From Pomphorhynchus laevis (lineage: Eukaryota; Acanthocephala; Palaeacanthocephala; Echinorhynchida; Pomphorhynchidae), in the NCBI GenBank assembly GCA_012934845.2, contig WNNJ02001108.1:102539-166538 (forward strand): a stretch of DNA of 64,000 nucleotides, in the 5' to 3' direction. How positions within the stretch are numbered: the first letter of the stretch is position 1; the number at the start of each line of letters is the position of its first letter. Both the position numbers and the translations under genes were made by a program. The notes beneath the pieces were generated by a model. The model did no database searches and was not told the origin of the DNA. It worked only from the letters and a program-made list of their open reading frames with translations. This document shows, one piece after another, positions 30,801-43,249 of the stretch.

Positions 30801-31526
30801 CGCCTGGTCATGTCAGCTGACAACACCTTCGCCTTCTGGACAGTAACCAACGGAGTAACCAACGGAGATTCATTATCGTTTCTTAACTGTAAAATGTTAA
30901 AAGGTTAACAAAACACGTCGGTTAGCTCATTAATTTTCAATTTTGTTTAACAAATTATTCAGTTATACTCACAGGGATCAAATTTTCGGAGAACCTTTCA
31001 CAGTCCAACATCCGGTAAAATTGTGGCAGTAAGTGTTTATTTTTGTTAGAATAATGCAATGATAAATTTGAATACAGGGCCAGAAAATTTTTGTACAAAT
31101 GTCTGCAGAATATGTATTATCATAACATTCGTTAATGTCAATTCAAGAACGCAATATATAAAATAAGCGAATCTTTGTAAAATGATGTGATATACTATTA
31201 AATAATGATTACTAACATTGCGTATTCAGGATTGTACTTTCACGTGAACCGAACATATTCCCGTAATGAATTGCGATTCAGATATCTAAATGATAAATAC
31301 GAAAAATATACGTGATCTTTACTATATTTTTATTCTCTAATAAATATTTGAACGATTTAGATATTTAATTTTTACTTTAATAAAAAATATTTTACTTCAA
31401 TGGATATTCAATATCGTTGCTAAACCGTAAAATGTTAAAAGGATAACAACCCACGTCGGTTGGCTCACTAATTTTCAATTTTGTTTAACGAATTAAAATA
31501 TATTATAAATATTTGATACATTAAGA
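30801..31526. other. AT-rich interval, nothing recognised
   Basis: No coding domain on either strand. A segment starting ACATCCGGTAAAATTRTG(A/G)CAGTAA occurs twice, near 28839 and 31010. The stretch ends in the hAT target site CATTAAGA at 31519-31526. Confidence 0.4.
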
Positions 31527-34288
31527 CAGGGGTATCCAAACTACGGCCCGCGGCTACATTCGGCCAACTGACAGATTTTTTTAACCCGCGTAGAGCTAGC
31601 ATACTTGAAAACTCCTTATATAGCACATATGTTTTTCTAGCAAATTAACTTAAGTTCACCGATGTATTTAAATTATTTGTTTAATAATTATAAAGATTAC
31701 ATCTATATTGATATGGTCCTGGGCTAACTACTAATAACATTGTTGTAGGTTTATTGTTTTTGTTTTTGTAATAAGTTGGATAAAGAAACACGGAATTGTA
31801 ATGAGTAAAGACATGTATAATATGCAGAATATTTAACTTCAGTATATAATAACTAACAAATTATTGAAATGAATCCAAGTAAATTTCATACATTTAAAAT
31901 TAAAACACAACTTATTACATGCATAATGACATATCAAATACTAATGAGAATATGTAACTGAGATTTTCCACTGATAATAGTTTTAAGTTGTGGACTAATT
32001 TTACTTGTACCAATTATTAAAATGGATTTAAGATTCTCGTCGGTTAATTTAGATCTGTAAGCATTTTTTATGTACTTCATTTTGGAGAAGGTCTTCTCAC
32101 ACAAATAAGTAGTGCCAAAAACAGAAAACAGATCACGAGCAAATTTATGCAAATTAGAAAATTGAGGCAGTGGAAGACTCATAAAATTCCAACAATGATG
32201 AGTTTTGATATTTGTTCTTAATTATATCACTGCAATGTAGATCAATCATTTCAATTTGAAGTTCATAGGCTAGGGTTTTAATGTCAGCATCAAAAGGATT
32301 CTGGAAAATCTTAATTTGATTCGCGATGAAATCAAAGTCCGAGAAACGAGTATCAAAATTTGTTTTCAAATAACTCAAAGTTTCGATTGCAATATCTATA
32401 GGAAACTCAGTCTCAGTAATGTTGGCTTAACATTTCACATGTTTTAAAATGTTAAAAACATTTGCTTCGTAGTTGCGATTGAAACAGTATCTATTTCTTC
32501 CGGAATGATTTGATATTAGTTTATAAATCAGGACGATTCTGGTCTTCTCCTTGCAATCTCAAATTCAGTTCGTTCACATGTTTTGTCAAATCAACATAGA
32601 ATGCTAACTTCCACAGCCATGCGTTGTTTTGTAATTCAGTAAGAAGGCGATGCTTTTCATTCAAAAAAATTTCGATCACTGCTCGAAGTTCAAAAAAGCG
32701 CTGAAGGACTTTCGTACAACTAAGCCAACGTACGGCAGTATGATCAGGCAAGTCATTTTCTCAAATTTCTTCAATAAATTGTCGGAATTGTCGATGATTC
32801 AGCCCAAAAGTCTTGATAAAATTAACGGTTGATATGACTGGTTTCAGAACTTCAGACATATTCAAATATTTTCCGCACAAAGACTGTTGATGAATGGTAC
32901 AATGTAAGATTAATGGTTTTGAACCACCGTCATTTTCTACAGCCTTTGACACAAGAGCGAATACTCTGTCTTTCCTACTGATGTTTTTGCCTCCATCAGT
33001 TGTAATACATTTCAAGTTTTCCATCGAAGGTTCTTTTGATTAATGGCCATTTCAACTCCTTTAAAAATATCTGCACCAGTAGTTGTCCCATGAATACTAT
33101 ACATCTCAAGAAGTTCTTCATGCATTTCATAACTTTTATCTACTTCTCGAATATAAATCAACACCTGAGCGGTGTCTGCCACATCCGTTGACTCATCCAA
33201 GGCCAAAGAAAACCACTCAACATGTCCATTTTTGTCGAACAGTTGAGAGGATATATTTTCAGCGATGTTTTCTACCCTTCGAGCCACAGTGTTCGCCGAC
33301 AAGCTGACAGTTTTTAATGAATTTACCTTTTTAGGCCATATTTCTTCGGCTACTGCATTTATGCATTCTTTAATCATTTCTCCATCGGTGAATGGTTTTC
33401 CACGTTTCGCTTTTTCAAGAGTTGATGCCTCTTGTTCAGTTTTGAGTTTTGTAAATGAAGATTGCTGCGATTTCAATCCGCGCTTCATTGCTTCGATTTT
33501 TTCTGTCCACGAATTTCCTGTATATTTTGTGTAATTTTGGAAATGTTTTGCTTTATAATGACGTTTAATGTTATATTCTTTGAGAACGGCTATGCTTTCA
33601 TTGCAAATTAAACACACTGCCTTGTTACTGGACTCAATTACGAAATACTGAATGATCCACTGATCTTTGAATTTTCTGCGTTCACTATCAATTTTTCGCT
33701 TCTTTTCCATACTACTAAATCACACACAAGAGCAACAATTAAATAAAAACACTGTTACAAAGATGTCTTTAACTGAAACACGCGCAACCACGTTTTAAGG
33801 AGGTACGCCCTAATTTTATTTCACAACGGTATCCTAGGAACTGACTTGTGGTTGCGCCACTAGCCTTCTTATATATATTCTAATTACTGCCATCTTAAAG
33901 AGTGTGATGGAAGACAGTAGAACTTTCTCGAACAAAAGAGATAATTCTGTACGCGCTATTAGCGCCATTCTGTTGGAGATAGAAGGTACTGTCTATTTCC
34001 GCTTGCATACACAAGATGTCGTGTCACGTTAATTCTCATGGCTCGTACTCTAGGCTGATACATAAATTACAGATAATGGGTGAAAATTAATAATTTGCAG
34101 TAGATGCGTTTTGCAGACTTTAGTCCGATTTGAAGCCTTTTTTAACCGTCGCGTACATTTTCAGACTTTTTTTCATAAGTAGACTATTCCACTTTTTACC
34201 ACCGGCAACAATGATAATATAGTTTGGCCCTCGGAACTTACTGGAGTAATAAGTATGGCCCTAAGGCTGGAAAGTTTGGAGATCCCTG
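31527..34288 (-). mobile_element. hAT-superfamily DNA transposon with perfect 8-bp TSD
   Basis: The element is bounded by inverted termini CAGGGGTATCCAAACTACGG (31527, plus strand) and CAGGGATCTCCAAACTTTCC (reading inward from 34288). It is flanked on both sides by CATTAAGA (31519-31526 and 34289-34296). Eight-base target duplications and CAGGG..CCAAAC termini are typical of hAT elements of the Charlie type. The length is 2762 bp. It encodes a minus-strand BED-finger transposase relative of GTF2IRD2-like proteins. Partial copies occur at 26067-26104, 55530-55633, 60171-60914 and 61990-64000. Its insertion broke the '219' ORF, whose two flanks lie on either side. Confidence 0.93.
31934..33710 (-). 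pseudogene. hAT transposase (BED finger, GTF2IRD2-like), broken
   Basis: The protein starts at 33710 (MEKKRKIDSERRKFKDQWI). Residues 28-60 form a BED-type finger (C-L-I-C and R-H-Y-K-A-K-H). The catalytic region follows with FSLALDESTDVADTAQVL (first Asp), then CITTDGGKNISRKD (second Asp) and LHCTIHQQSLCGK. After more breaks, the C-terminal dimerisation block FGTTYLCEKTFSKMKYIKNA and RSKLTDENLKSIL ends near 31934. One missing G near 33015 shifts the frame after LRW. A TGA near 32760 (after FIEEI) is shared with the copy at 62567. Further shifts lie near 32500 and 32380. The transposase would move the element by cut and paste; this copy is dead. Confidence 0.88.
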
Positions 34289-34441
34289 CATTAAGATAAA
34301 AAATTTGTTTTAGATCCTCCTTAGTTGGAATTACTGTATTAAGCGGAGCAAGAGGCAAAAATAGTACCGGAATCTGATTTGTGAGCGGTAAATATTGAGT
34401 TGGATAGGTAGGGCAGGATATAGTTGGAATGGGGGTTGGTG
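34289..34441 (-). pseudogene. '219' ORF, 3' remnant (copy 2)
   Basis: To the right of the hAT element the minus strand encodes the Pro-rich and ..TKEDLKQIFYLNAG part of the '219' ORF. The match stops abruptly at about 34437, where the large segmental duplication begins inside a LINE ORF1 (34442). The 5' part of the ORF is lost. In this copy the frame enters the hAT and closes at 34173 after about 38 transposon-derived codons. Confidence 0.6.
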
Positions 34442-35172
34442 CATTGCATTTCTGACAGTGGGGTTAAATGAGGATGGCCTTACTAATCATAACAAATTTT
34501 GAATTAAAACCCATAAATGGGTTAATTGCTGCTGAAGCAAGAAGATGCGCATTGTCTAATTTAGTTTCGGCAAAGGCTACTGGGAGAGGATCCCCCCTTA
34601 CCCAGTACTTGCCTAATGGTCGATAATTTATATTTTTCCTTGAGCTGCTTTACATCATTTTCAGAAATAAAGGAAGGATAATTCGAGATCTTCACAGTAC
34701 ATTTCAACGGCAATAGGGAAATCGTCCCTAATGTCGATATGTTAGTATTGAAATAATTATAGAATTCCTCAAGAATTGCAGTGTTTCCGAATGACACCCT
34801 GAGGGAGATCTCAAGGGTTTTTACTGAATTAAATAGAACTCTATTCTTGTTGCCAAAGGCAAAATCACGTAGAAACGTACCTAAAAGTGCATGTTTTTGT
34901 ATAGGTTTACAAGACTGAATTGCGCATAAATGCGCTTATTTGACTTTAGGAGGGAGGTACTCCTCCACGTTTTTTGAGACAAAAATATTACTAACCTCGT
35001 TCTGTTCAAGGTCTTTACCAGAAGAATTGCATACTATACCTTGCAAATCTGCAGATTTTGCTGAAAAATCGCAAAATTTCAAACTCTTGGAAACCTCCGA
35101 CATGTTCGCTTGCATGATACTAGGAATTGCTTGTTTTTTTTGAAAGAAGAATTCTGGTACTGCTTTGTTCAC
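34442..35172 (-). pseudogene. LINE ORF1 (gag-like), right copy
   Basis: This is the duplicate of the left-hand ORF1. The N-terminal frame (35172-34936) starts MNKAVPEFFFQKKQAIPSIM and is closed at 34936 by a stop that the left copy lacks. The next frame (34797-34561) carries TVKISNYPSFISENDVKQL, and the LPVAFAET block with the first knuckle lies in the frame below it, down to 34442. The zinc-knuckle tail and ORF2 are missing because the duplication border cuts here. Confidence 0.65.
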
Positions 35173-36389
35173 TAAATAACTGCATTTTAAGCAAAACGAT
35201 TGTTACGCTGTCAAAGTTTGTAAGGTATTTTTTGAGTATAATTCAAAATATTTGTAAATTTTGTACTGAATTTTTGTGCTGTATTTCATGCGATATCAGG
35301 TAAATTGTAAATGCTGTCGATATTTAATCTGTACTAATGTTCTGTGATTATGCGTTCCACTACCCGTTGTTCCTTAATCTTCTGATGTCAATCTCTGTTG
35401 CTAATCTTCGCAAGACATATTTTGAATTATGCTATAACACGACGATGAGGTATGATATAAAATTTGTTTAATTACAGCTTAATTATTTATTCTATTTGCC
35501 TTAATATCTCCTGGCCTATTATTCAATCGCTACATCTCTTTTGTATTTCCTGTTATTGTAAAGGACAATAATTTCACATTCTGCAAGATGTCATATAGTT
35601 GTGCAGTCGTTGTTACTAAAGATTTTGTAAATTCGGTCTATCTTATGCCATAAAATGTATTGCTAACTACACGGTACTTTTTAGATCTTGGTCGCTTGCA
35701 CTTTTGACTAATACCTACAGTTAACTTATTTTGATCATCAGTTATCTTACAATGCTATCTTTAGTCGTCGTTGCAATTTTGAAATAAAATTGTATTCTAA
35801 TTTTGTAATAATTTTAACTTTTCTCTGCCGTTTTTAATGTTTTTGTTTCGACTGTAAAAGTGAATGATATATTTCAAGCATTTGATTACACGAGAATTCT
35901 TATATTTTTCTGTTTTCTTAAAACAATTCATTATGTATATATTTCTTACGGATTTGATTTGACCATAAATGTCGATTAATTTGTAGTCTCTTAAAGACAA
36001 GTTCGTATTTAAGTTTAGATATGGCTTTCTAATATGCTGAAGTTGAGCACATATTTTCAATTCTAATAGTTTCATCATGTATTAAATTTCTTTTTATACC
36101 TTTAGGATCAGCACCTATTGAACGCATACTACTTTTGATTTCGTCTTTATATAAAATCCATTATAAGTCAAAATCCAAAGAAAAATTATTATACAAATTA
36201 ATTATTCAAAATTATTATAGTCAGAAAATATATTCTTCTGAGGATCTGCTGGCGATCGTCTCCCTGAGGCATGCCCGTTACCCCTCTAAATGGCTGCGCA
36301 GATCCTCTGTAGCAGGAATCTCCCCGAGCATAGGTCGCTGGTCGCTCGTTGGATTTTCCTTCCGAGTGATATTAAGAATACTTCGCGCT
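35173..36389. other. Interval with Merlin empty site and 93-codon frame, right copy
   Basis: This corresponds to 9306-11820 without the transposon. The 93-codon minus-strand frame at 35797-36078 is open and differs from its partner at a few positions (for example C-D-Q to C-A-Q near the start). The sequence TGTATTAAATTTCTTTTTAT around 36078-36097 is the pre-insertion state of the Merlin site. I see no other gene. Confidence 0.45.
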
Positions 36390-38166
36390 TTTTCCAAGTG
36401 CGCCCAGGGCGCATGGGACGGCCTCTAGAAATGCACCCGCTGCATTTCCCTCACCCGCGTGCAGACGTGCAATTTCTGATGGTTCAGATGCTGAATCCAA
36501 TAGCCGTCGTGTTATCTGTTGGTAAATAGGCCTGCTCTAAGAACCCTGTCTCTATGCATCCTTCGGTGACTCAGTGGTGATAAGCGAGGACCACATTAAT
36601 TTGCCGTGGGCAAAGTCGGTGTCACTACTGACTAGGATTGGACTACCCGACAACAAAAGCTCCACCAACCTCTGAGTTTTTGACACTGAGGACAGATATG
36701 CTGGTAAAGCTATAATGATGACGGATGTCATCTCGAGACCCCCAAAAACAATGAAAGGGTGGCCTCACACCAAGCTCTATCGTCGAGATAGATGTTAAGT
36801 ATTGCCTCGAGGGATGATCGCAAAGTCTGGTGTGGAACGAAAGAGATATCCGATTTTTGGGATGCTAACACAACGTCTGAGCAGGTATAACGCGTCATGT
36901 CTAGTCAGGCGCATGAGGCGGGAAGTCATTTCGTCTAGTTCGGTTGTAGCGTCGGCGATGGCTGCATCGATGCTCGTATCGTCTCCGATCGTTGAACCGA
37001 AAAGCTTTACTGAGCCAGGTTCAATCATCTTGTCACCTGTCAACAGATGCGCGATCGCATTCGAGAAGGTCGAACTGTGTGATACGATTTCACATTTGGG
37101 CGAATTAAGTTCGAGGCCTATTTCTTTTCCTAGATCAAGAATTTTGATATTATCTTTGCAGAGTGTTTCGCTATCTCCTGATAGAGTAGCGTCATCAAGA
37201 TACCAAATGTTGACCGAAGTTGTTAGGGAGTCCACCAAATGGTGCACCGTCAGTGAAAAGAGCGAGGGCCGAATGGATCGCTTTGTTGTACTCCCTCTTG
37301 AGAGAGTCGGACGTCGGTTCCGTGGAATAACCAAGATGTGTCACAGTGGCAGCTTCTGACCAGGAGTAAAATCTCGGGTGTGTGCATTTCGACTGCTCGA
37401 ATTACGGCCGATCGGCTCACGCGATTAAATGCATTCCGAAAATCCAATTTCAATATCCCCGTATTGTGTGGCATTAATCTGATTTGCGTACGACAGGCGT
37501 GTACCAGCGGCTTCTGCTCCACAAGTTGTACCGACACCGACCTGTTTCGGTGAAAGAAGGTGGGTGGCCTCCGGTGTGACTCGGTAGCATGCCACTTTGG
37601 CTATGAGACGACGAAGTACATTTACGATCGCGATCGGACAAAGTCCACTATCAGGCTTTTTGAGGGCAATTAACTTAGCCCTAAAGAAGAAAAGGCTAAT
37701 CTCTTTCGAAACTGCCCCATACATCAACATTGACGAGAAGTTCGCGATTTCTCGTAGCAACAGTTGACCTGTTGCCTTGGAACTGGAACCCGTAAGGTCC
37801 TTCAGATTCATTGGGCTTAAACCGTCAGGTCCACCAGCCGCATTATTGGCGAAGAAACTGATTGCGCCTGTGACCTCATCTATGCGAGTTACTGCACAAT
37901 AAGCTGAGTTATCGGGAAGGTCTTCCAGTCTGCCAGAAACATGGATTTGACGAGGAGGGTGTAATCGTTGCAAGTCGCATGACGTGTCGGCACTGTAATT
38001 TGCAAAACTGTGTTTGCTCGCTTACAAAGAATTGCGCCGAGAGCGTCACCCAGTTCCACCTTTTGGGATATTTTTCTGTATAATTCTTAATTGTCGTCAC
38101 GATTACATTTTCGCTTTCTTGGTTGGATCGAGATGTGAAATCATAGGGTACTGCTATTGTAGACAT
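36390..38166 (-). pseudogene. LINE reverse transcriptase, right copy
   Basis: This is the partner of 11820-13754. Frames at 37973-37425 (GGPDGLSPMNLKDLTG, LIALKKPDSGLCPIAI), 37537-37250 (ILKLDFRNAFNRVSR, EGVQQSDPFGP) and 37334-36795 (NIWYLDDATLSGDSETLC, GLELNSPKCEIV) carry the palm, YLDD box and thumb. The Gly of the QQGDP loop is Ser here. Compared with the left copy this one lacks about 30 bp near 36825 (the region of KRTSINEYDNIL). The C-terminal finger and nuclease are absent, as in the left copy. Confidence 0.85.
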
Positions 38167-38929
38167 CCCCTCCTACCTTCGAGGAATAATGTGAGGCAGC
38201 CATTTTGACTAAACTGGTTAGAGTGGCGGTATGATGTGCCACTGGTACACGTAGACAGTAGCGAGGGAAAAGTAACAAATCTTGTCACGCTATCAGCTCA
38301 GACGGTGCCTCGGATACTGCCCGTAGTAGTGACCCTAGTTCTAATGCCACATCGGTCGTGCTCCCTTAGGAATTCGTCGAATCGTACGAAATCTCTCGCT
38401 AAAAGATTTCTTTATAAATGAGACAGGACATTCCAAATTATTTACGGGCATCGTGCTGCAACTATGTCGATACTATTATATACAACTATTTATACTATAA
38501 TACTAAGGATAGCTGGGTTAAACGGGTGGGTGTCTTACTCGCATGGCCTTTGTATTCGATGCCGTTGATCGAATGTTCGATCTTTGATCCCTCCTTCCCG
38601 CTGACGCTCGAGAAGTCCTTCTTGGTTATCATGACATTTGCTTCGTAATAGAATATATTTCCAACTGTTGCTGCGTGTTGAGCGGGCAAAAGACTAGATC
38701 CGGGGCAGCGGAAACGGGTTGGTCAATAGACTCGATTTCTGCCGTTAATGTTAAGGGCCGATAATTTCCCGCATCGTGGACACTTGCCTCCGTCCTCGAC
38801 AATTTATCCACGTTAAATATGATTTTAGTCTTCTCTTGCTGGCTGTGTCATGCTTTTATGTTTCGTATTTCTCGTCTCAAATAATATCGTTGTCTTGTCG
38901 TATAAGAGACGCGCGAGCGGAGTGATCGC
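38167..38929. other. Interval without recognised genes, right copy
   Basis: This is the partner of 13755-14393, with the same short frames and no recognised domain. Confidence 0.3.
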
Positions 38930-39116
38930 GTCTGAAAGTATTTGAGCGCCTGAAAGTCGTTGAGCGTCTGAAAGTCGTTGAGCGTTTGAAAGTCGTTGAG
39001 TGCCTGAAAGTCGTTGAGTGCCTGAAAGTCGTTGAGTGTCTGAAAGTCGTTTAGAGTCTGAAAGTCGTTGAGCGTCTGAAAGTCGTTGAGCGTCTGAAAG
39101 TCGTTGAGCGTCTGAA
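38930..39116. repeat. 18-bp minisatellite, right copy (~10.4 units)
   Basis: Same unit as at 14394-14655, with about four units fewer. The order of variants (GTGCCTG pairs, GTGTCTG, then TTTAGAGTC) is kept, so the change is a loss or gain of whole units in the more uniform part of the array. Confidence 0.92.
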
Positions 39117-41298
39117 TAAGTTACAAACACGACCATATATATGCGAGGCGCGTGTGATTTTACATATAATTTTGTTTTGGTTTGCTGGCGAAATCCATTC
39201 GATAAAAAGCTTAAGACAATATTTTCTTTAAATTTTTGACGACGCAGTCGTCCTCATCAGAAATAATATTGTAATATTAAAAAGATATCGTAATTTCCTC
39301 ATTTTAAGATTTCTCACTATAAGTGTTGTGTCAGAAAGTGCACAAATATCACAAATATCAGCATTGTTTGCTCTTTGATATAGTCTGTCTTGTATTTTAT
39401 TTTCCCTGTTAATTTATATTTGCTTAACATGCTTGATTTATTCAAGCTCGTTTCTTGTTTTTATAACCTTCGGAAGAATTCAAAATATAAATTATGGACA
39501 ATATATAACAATTTCGCATCAAGAAAAAAGATATCATTTTGCACACTTTCCTTATCTATGAAACTAAAATGATGGTCATCTCAGATTGCGGTCAAAAGAG
39601 GTTCCTGACTCTTTGATTTTATAATAAAGTAAATCATAGTATTTTCAATACATCAGTGACTGATCATTGGCAAGTACATATATGATGTATTTGATATTTA
39701 AAGTATGCATTTTGTTTTCGTTCACTTTCGTTATTCTGCGCATATTCAAATTATGTGCTTTAAAATGCAACAATTCTTTATTTTTTATGTAAAATATAAG
39801 CATCCGAATTCAGTGATAAAAATATATGAAATAATAAAATCAAACGATTAAAAAAATGGAAGATAAATGTTGAATAAAATATATGGAGAGCGTATGATTT
39901 TACATACTTTATGATTTTTAAATCTGTAATCCAAGCTAACTTCTTGTTTTTATAACCTTTGGAAGAATTCAAAAAAAAAAGTCATTTACAAAACTTTTGT
40001 CAATTAAAATAAGACAAATAAATTCATCGCTTTTGCATATTTTCCTGATCTATAAAACTAAAATAATCGTCATTTGTGGTTACAGCCATAAAAAATTCAT
40101 TGCTGTTTGATCTTATAAGGAAACAAATCGAACTATTTTCTACACAGTAGCGACATTGATTATTGGCAAATACGGATATTTTGTATTTGAGATGCGTGTG
40201 CACTTTGATTTTGTTTAGTTTCATTATTCTGCGCATACTAAATGTATGCGCTTTAAAATTACCAAAAAAATATTTTGAATGGAAAATGATGAACATACGA
40301 GTTCAGTGATAAATAAATGTTCTAACAAATTAAAAGTTAAAAAATTGAAGATATACATAGTCGCGGATAAGTTACAAACACGACCATATATGTGCGAGGC
40401 GCGTGTGATTTTAAATATAATTTTATTTTGGTTTGCTGGTGAAATCCATTCAATAAAGAGCTTAAGACAATATTTTCTTTAAACTATTGAGGACGAAGTC
40501 GTCCTCATCAGAAACTTTTTTTTCAAATTGAGGCAGTTTATGACGAAAATATTTCCTGGAAGAATTTGAGTGAAAAATAAGACTATTTAAAAATTTGACT
40601 TCTAATTCCAATGTGTTTCTGATGACGTTGCATCAAATATAATTTTATATTTCTTCATGTAATTATTTTTCTAAAGATGCGATATTTTAACAAAATGATG
40701 ACAAAATATGTTCTAATAATGACAATTATCATTTTTTCAATTTTAAATAAATTCAAAATAAAATTATCGACAAAACTTTTGTCGATTTAGATTGGACAAA
40801 TAAATTCATGGATTTTGTACATTTTCTTTATTAAATAAATTAATAACTTAATAAATTAATTTTTATCTTAGATTACGATCATAAATGGTTCCTCCCTCTG
40901 TGATTTTATAAGGAAGCAAATCGAATTATTTTCTGTACTGTTACGACATTGATTATTGACAAATACTGATATTTTGTATTTGAGATATTAAAGTATGCAT
41001 TTTGATTTCGTTTATTTTCATTATTCTGCGCATATTAAATGTATGCGCTTTAAAATGTTAAAATTCTTTGTTTTTTAATTGAAAAGATGAGTATACGAGT
41101 TCAGGGATAAATACATGTAATAATAAATCAAACGATTAAAAGTTGAAGATAAACATATCAGGCCAAAATATGTTCTAATAATGACAGTTATCTTTCTCAG
41201 CAATATTCAAGAATACGAAATTTTGCCAACATTAAAACGATTGAAAGAAGCAAGATATTCTGTCTTTTATATAAATAATAATATCTGAAATAAATAAT
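39117..41298. repeat. Degenerate long tandem repeats with hairpins, right copy
   Basis: Partner of 14656-16788. The inverted repeat GCGCATA-N7-TATGCGC lies at 39738-39758, 40231-40251 and 41038-41058. The second is perfect here but has one mismatch in the left copy. No coding domain. Confidence 0.7.
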
Positions 41299-41341
41299 CC
41301 TTATCAACAACGTAAACATTTAGTTTACGTTGTTGATAAGG
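41299..41341. repeat. 19-bp inverted repeat with 5-base loop, right copy
   Basis: CCTTATCAACAACGTAAAC and its exact complement flank ATTTA. Two more base pairs than in the left copy. It ends 25 bp before the viral polymerase frame. Confidence 0.85.
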
Positions 41342-41365
41342 AGATTTTCTTCTTCCAACGATGTG

Positions 41366-42215
41366 TTAGAAGAAGATTCTAGAAACTTCACGTTTAGAAT
41401 GGATATTTCGCCTGCCCGAGAAAGGCGAACATATAACACCATAATCGATCATTGCGAGCACTATTGCTGCTTCATCCTGCCTGATAATCCCCAGGCGTTT
41501 ACCTTCTGAAATGCAAAAATATGCGACATGGACATGTAGCATTGTATCCATGCTGCCGGTGAAACCCTGGAACATCCCAGCTTTAGCATTGGCAGACTTT
41601 ATCCATCCTCTTTTATTAATGATTACCTCAATTTTATCCCATAAAGCCTCAATTTTGTAATTTCCGGTAACATTGGTAGTCTCGAGGATATACCTGTGGT
41701 GGTGCATGAACTTTTCACAATTATCGTTTGGAGACTAGCCACACACATCTAAGCTTATAACGACTGCTCTGTGATCAGATGATAGGGCTTCAATAATCCT
41801 ATTTATACTCCTGCTTAAATTGTCAGAGCCTTTGCGCATTAACGAGAGGCATGCTGAGAGGTATAGCACCTTTGTCGAACATTTGTCGTACATCAGCAGG
41901 ATAATATTTCATACCAAGGAGAGGTGCATGTGCAATGACATAAAAGAGTTTGTTAAAAATTTCTCTGCCAAGTTCGTTTTGTTTTGCATGTGAACGATAA
42001 GTGTTACTATCAGGTAATATATGTGCCACATCACCTACGTCCTAGAACCAATACTCAATCCTATTTTCAAAGTCGAAGAAGTCTTTTATGCGTACAAGGC
42101 CTCTGTATTGTTCAGGCAAAGCGTTAACACGCTTTGTTTTGATGTGATAAGTGTTTGATTTGATGAAATGAGTACCATCAACTTGATCTATGATTAATGC
42201 ATTACGTTAATATAT
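41366..42215 (-). pseudogene. Endogenous RNA-virus polymerase fragment, right copy
   Basis: Same viral relic as at 16851-17645. The main frame (113 codons from 41707) keeps the motif-B block QGFTGSMDTM and has AMIDYGV where the left copy has IDD, so the second Asp of motif C is Tyr here. A TAG at about 41735 now falls inside motif A, where the left copy has Trp (GW in the left copy, a stop here). Upstream, 42029-41835 encodes a stretch (NELGREIFNKLFYVIAHAPL, MKYYPADVRQMFDKG) that is absent from the left copy, which has other viral-looking residues there. Both flanking parts match. The copies therefore carry different internal deletions of one longer viral gene, or were patched differently. 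Confidence 0.66.
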
Positions 42216-42655
42216 CATCAAGTCTCGGTCTTTAATCCATATTTAAGTTCTACAAATAATTGTATAAAGTCAGTAAGCCCTTTCTATGTTATTAAAATAT
42301 CGAAATATTTATAATACTTTCACAGTGGTTTTCTGCAACTGCAAAGAGTTCAATCGTATTTATATGCTTCTAAAACTCTCGGGATTGCGTGCCAATTTTT
42401 CTGGAGTGTTTGCATGGTGAAAATTGGCAACGATCTCACAAATGATTTTTAATGGCTGTGAATAAAATGACTGAATTATGATGTTTGTATTATTTATAAT
42501 TCGATACCTTGATTGAAAGAACTTTTTCTATTTTGAATTACAATCAATTCATATTTACATATATATTTTATAGGATTTTATATTTATCTTAATTAAAAAA
42601 TTTAAATTTTTACAATAAAAAGTATTTTAAAATATGACAGGATTTAATTTGACAC

Positions 42656-42916
42656 TTGTCTACTGCAACTGTCAAAAGATCGATTGACTTACGGCGGTTA
42701 AAACTCTTAGATCTAGCCGTAGATTATTTATTATTTATAATAACATTTATTATATTATTTATCGCATTCCAGGTTATTGAATTAATCAGTAACTGTCAGA
42801 GTTATTTAAATCTGTTAGAGTTTGTCAATAATATCGCAGGCTGCAAAATTTGGATTGAAGTTGCACCCAATAATCAAATCATGGGAATATTCAATACTTA
42901 CACCGAGGTTGAATAA
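42656..42916 (+). CDS. Small conserved ORF with one hydrophobic segment, right copy
   Basis: Same 86-codon frame as at 18091. Substitutions are Phe to Tyr, Ser to Leu and Arg to Trp in the second half; the membrane-like helix is unchanged. Retention of an open frame in both copies is weak evidence because the copies are so similar. Function unknown. Confidence 0.3.
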   Translation: MSTATVKRSIDLRRLKLLDLAVDYLLFIITFIILFIAFQVIELISNCQSYLNLLEFVNNIAGCKIWIEVAPNNQIMGIFNTYTEVE

Positions 42917-43249
42917 AGTCGAGAAAATTGACAATATGCTTTACACAGCCATATAGGAATCCCACCTACATGACGACCCGATGTTGAATCAATGCAAGAT
43001 TTTCAACTGTATACATTGAGATAAGAGTGAAATTAGACATTGTAAATGTTTAAAGCAATGTCACTGCATCAAACTGCCGGAAATATTGTTCTATACCCAA
43101 ATTTAAGAGATATTGTAGCACTTCGACGTTAAACAAAATAATTCTTATAGAAATCAGTGAACTGTTCAAACGATCATCAGCATACCCATGATCTCGAATT
43201 TGCCAATCTTTTGAGGAAGGCATTCATCTAACTATCATATTGTATTCTG

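Larger units (their letters stand above)
26067..32276. repeat. Second large duplication, left copy
   Basis: The sequence matches 55530-60914 in direct orientation, with a ~350-bp deletion of the right copy around 55941 (equivalent to about 26413-26768 here), a ~200-bp and a ~340-bp difference near 29460-30090, and scattered substitutions. Part of it (27179 down to 26067) also matches 60915-62030 in inverted orientation. The right border, after GGCTAGGGT at 32276, lies inside the hAT transposon. Confidence 0.9.
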
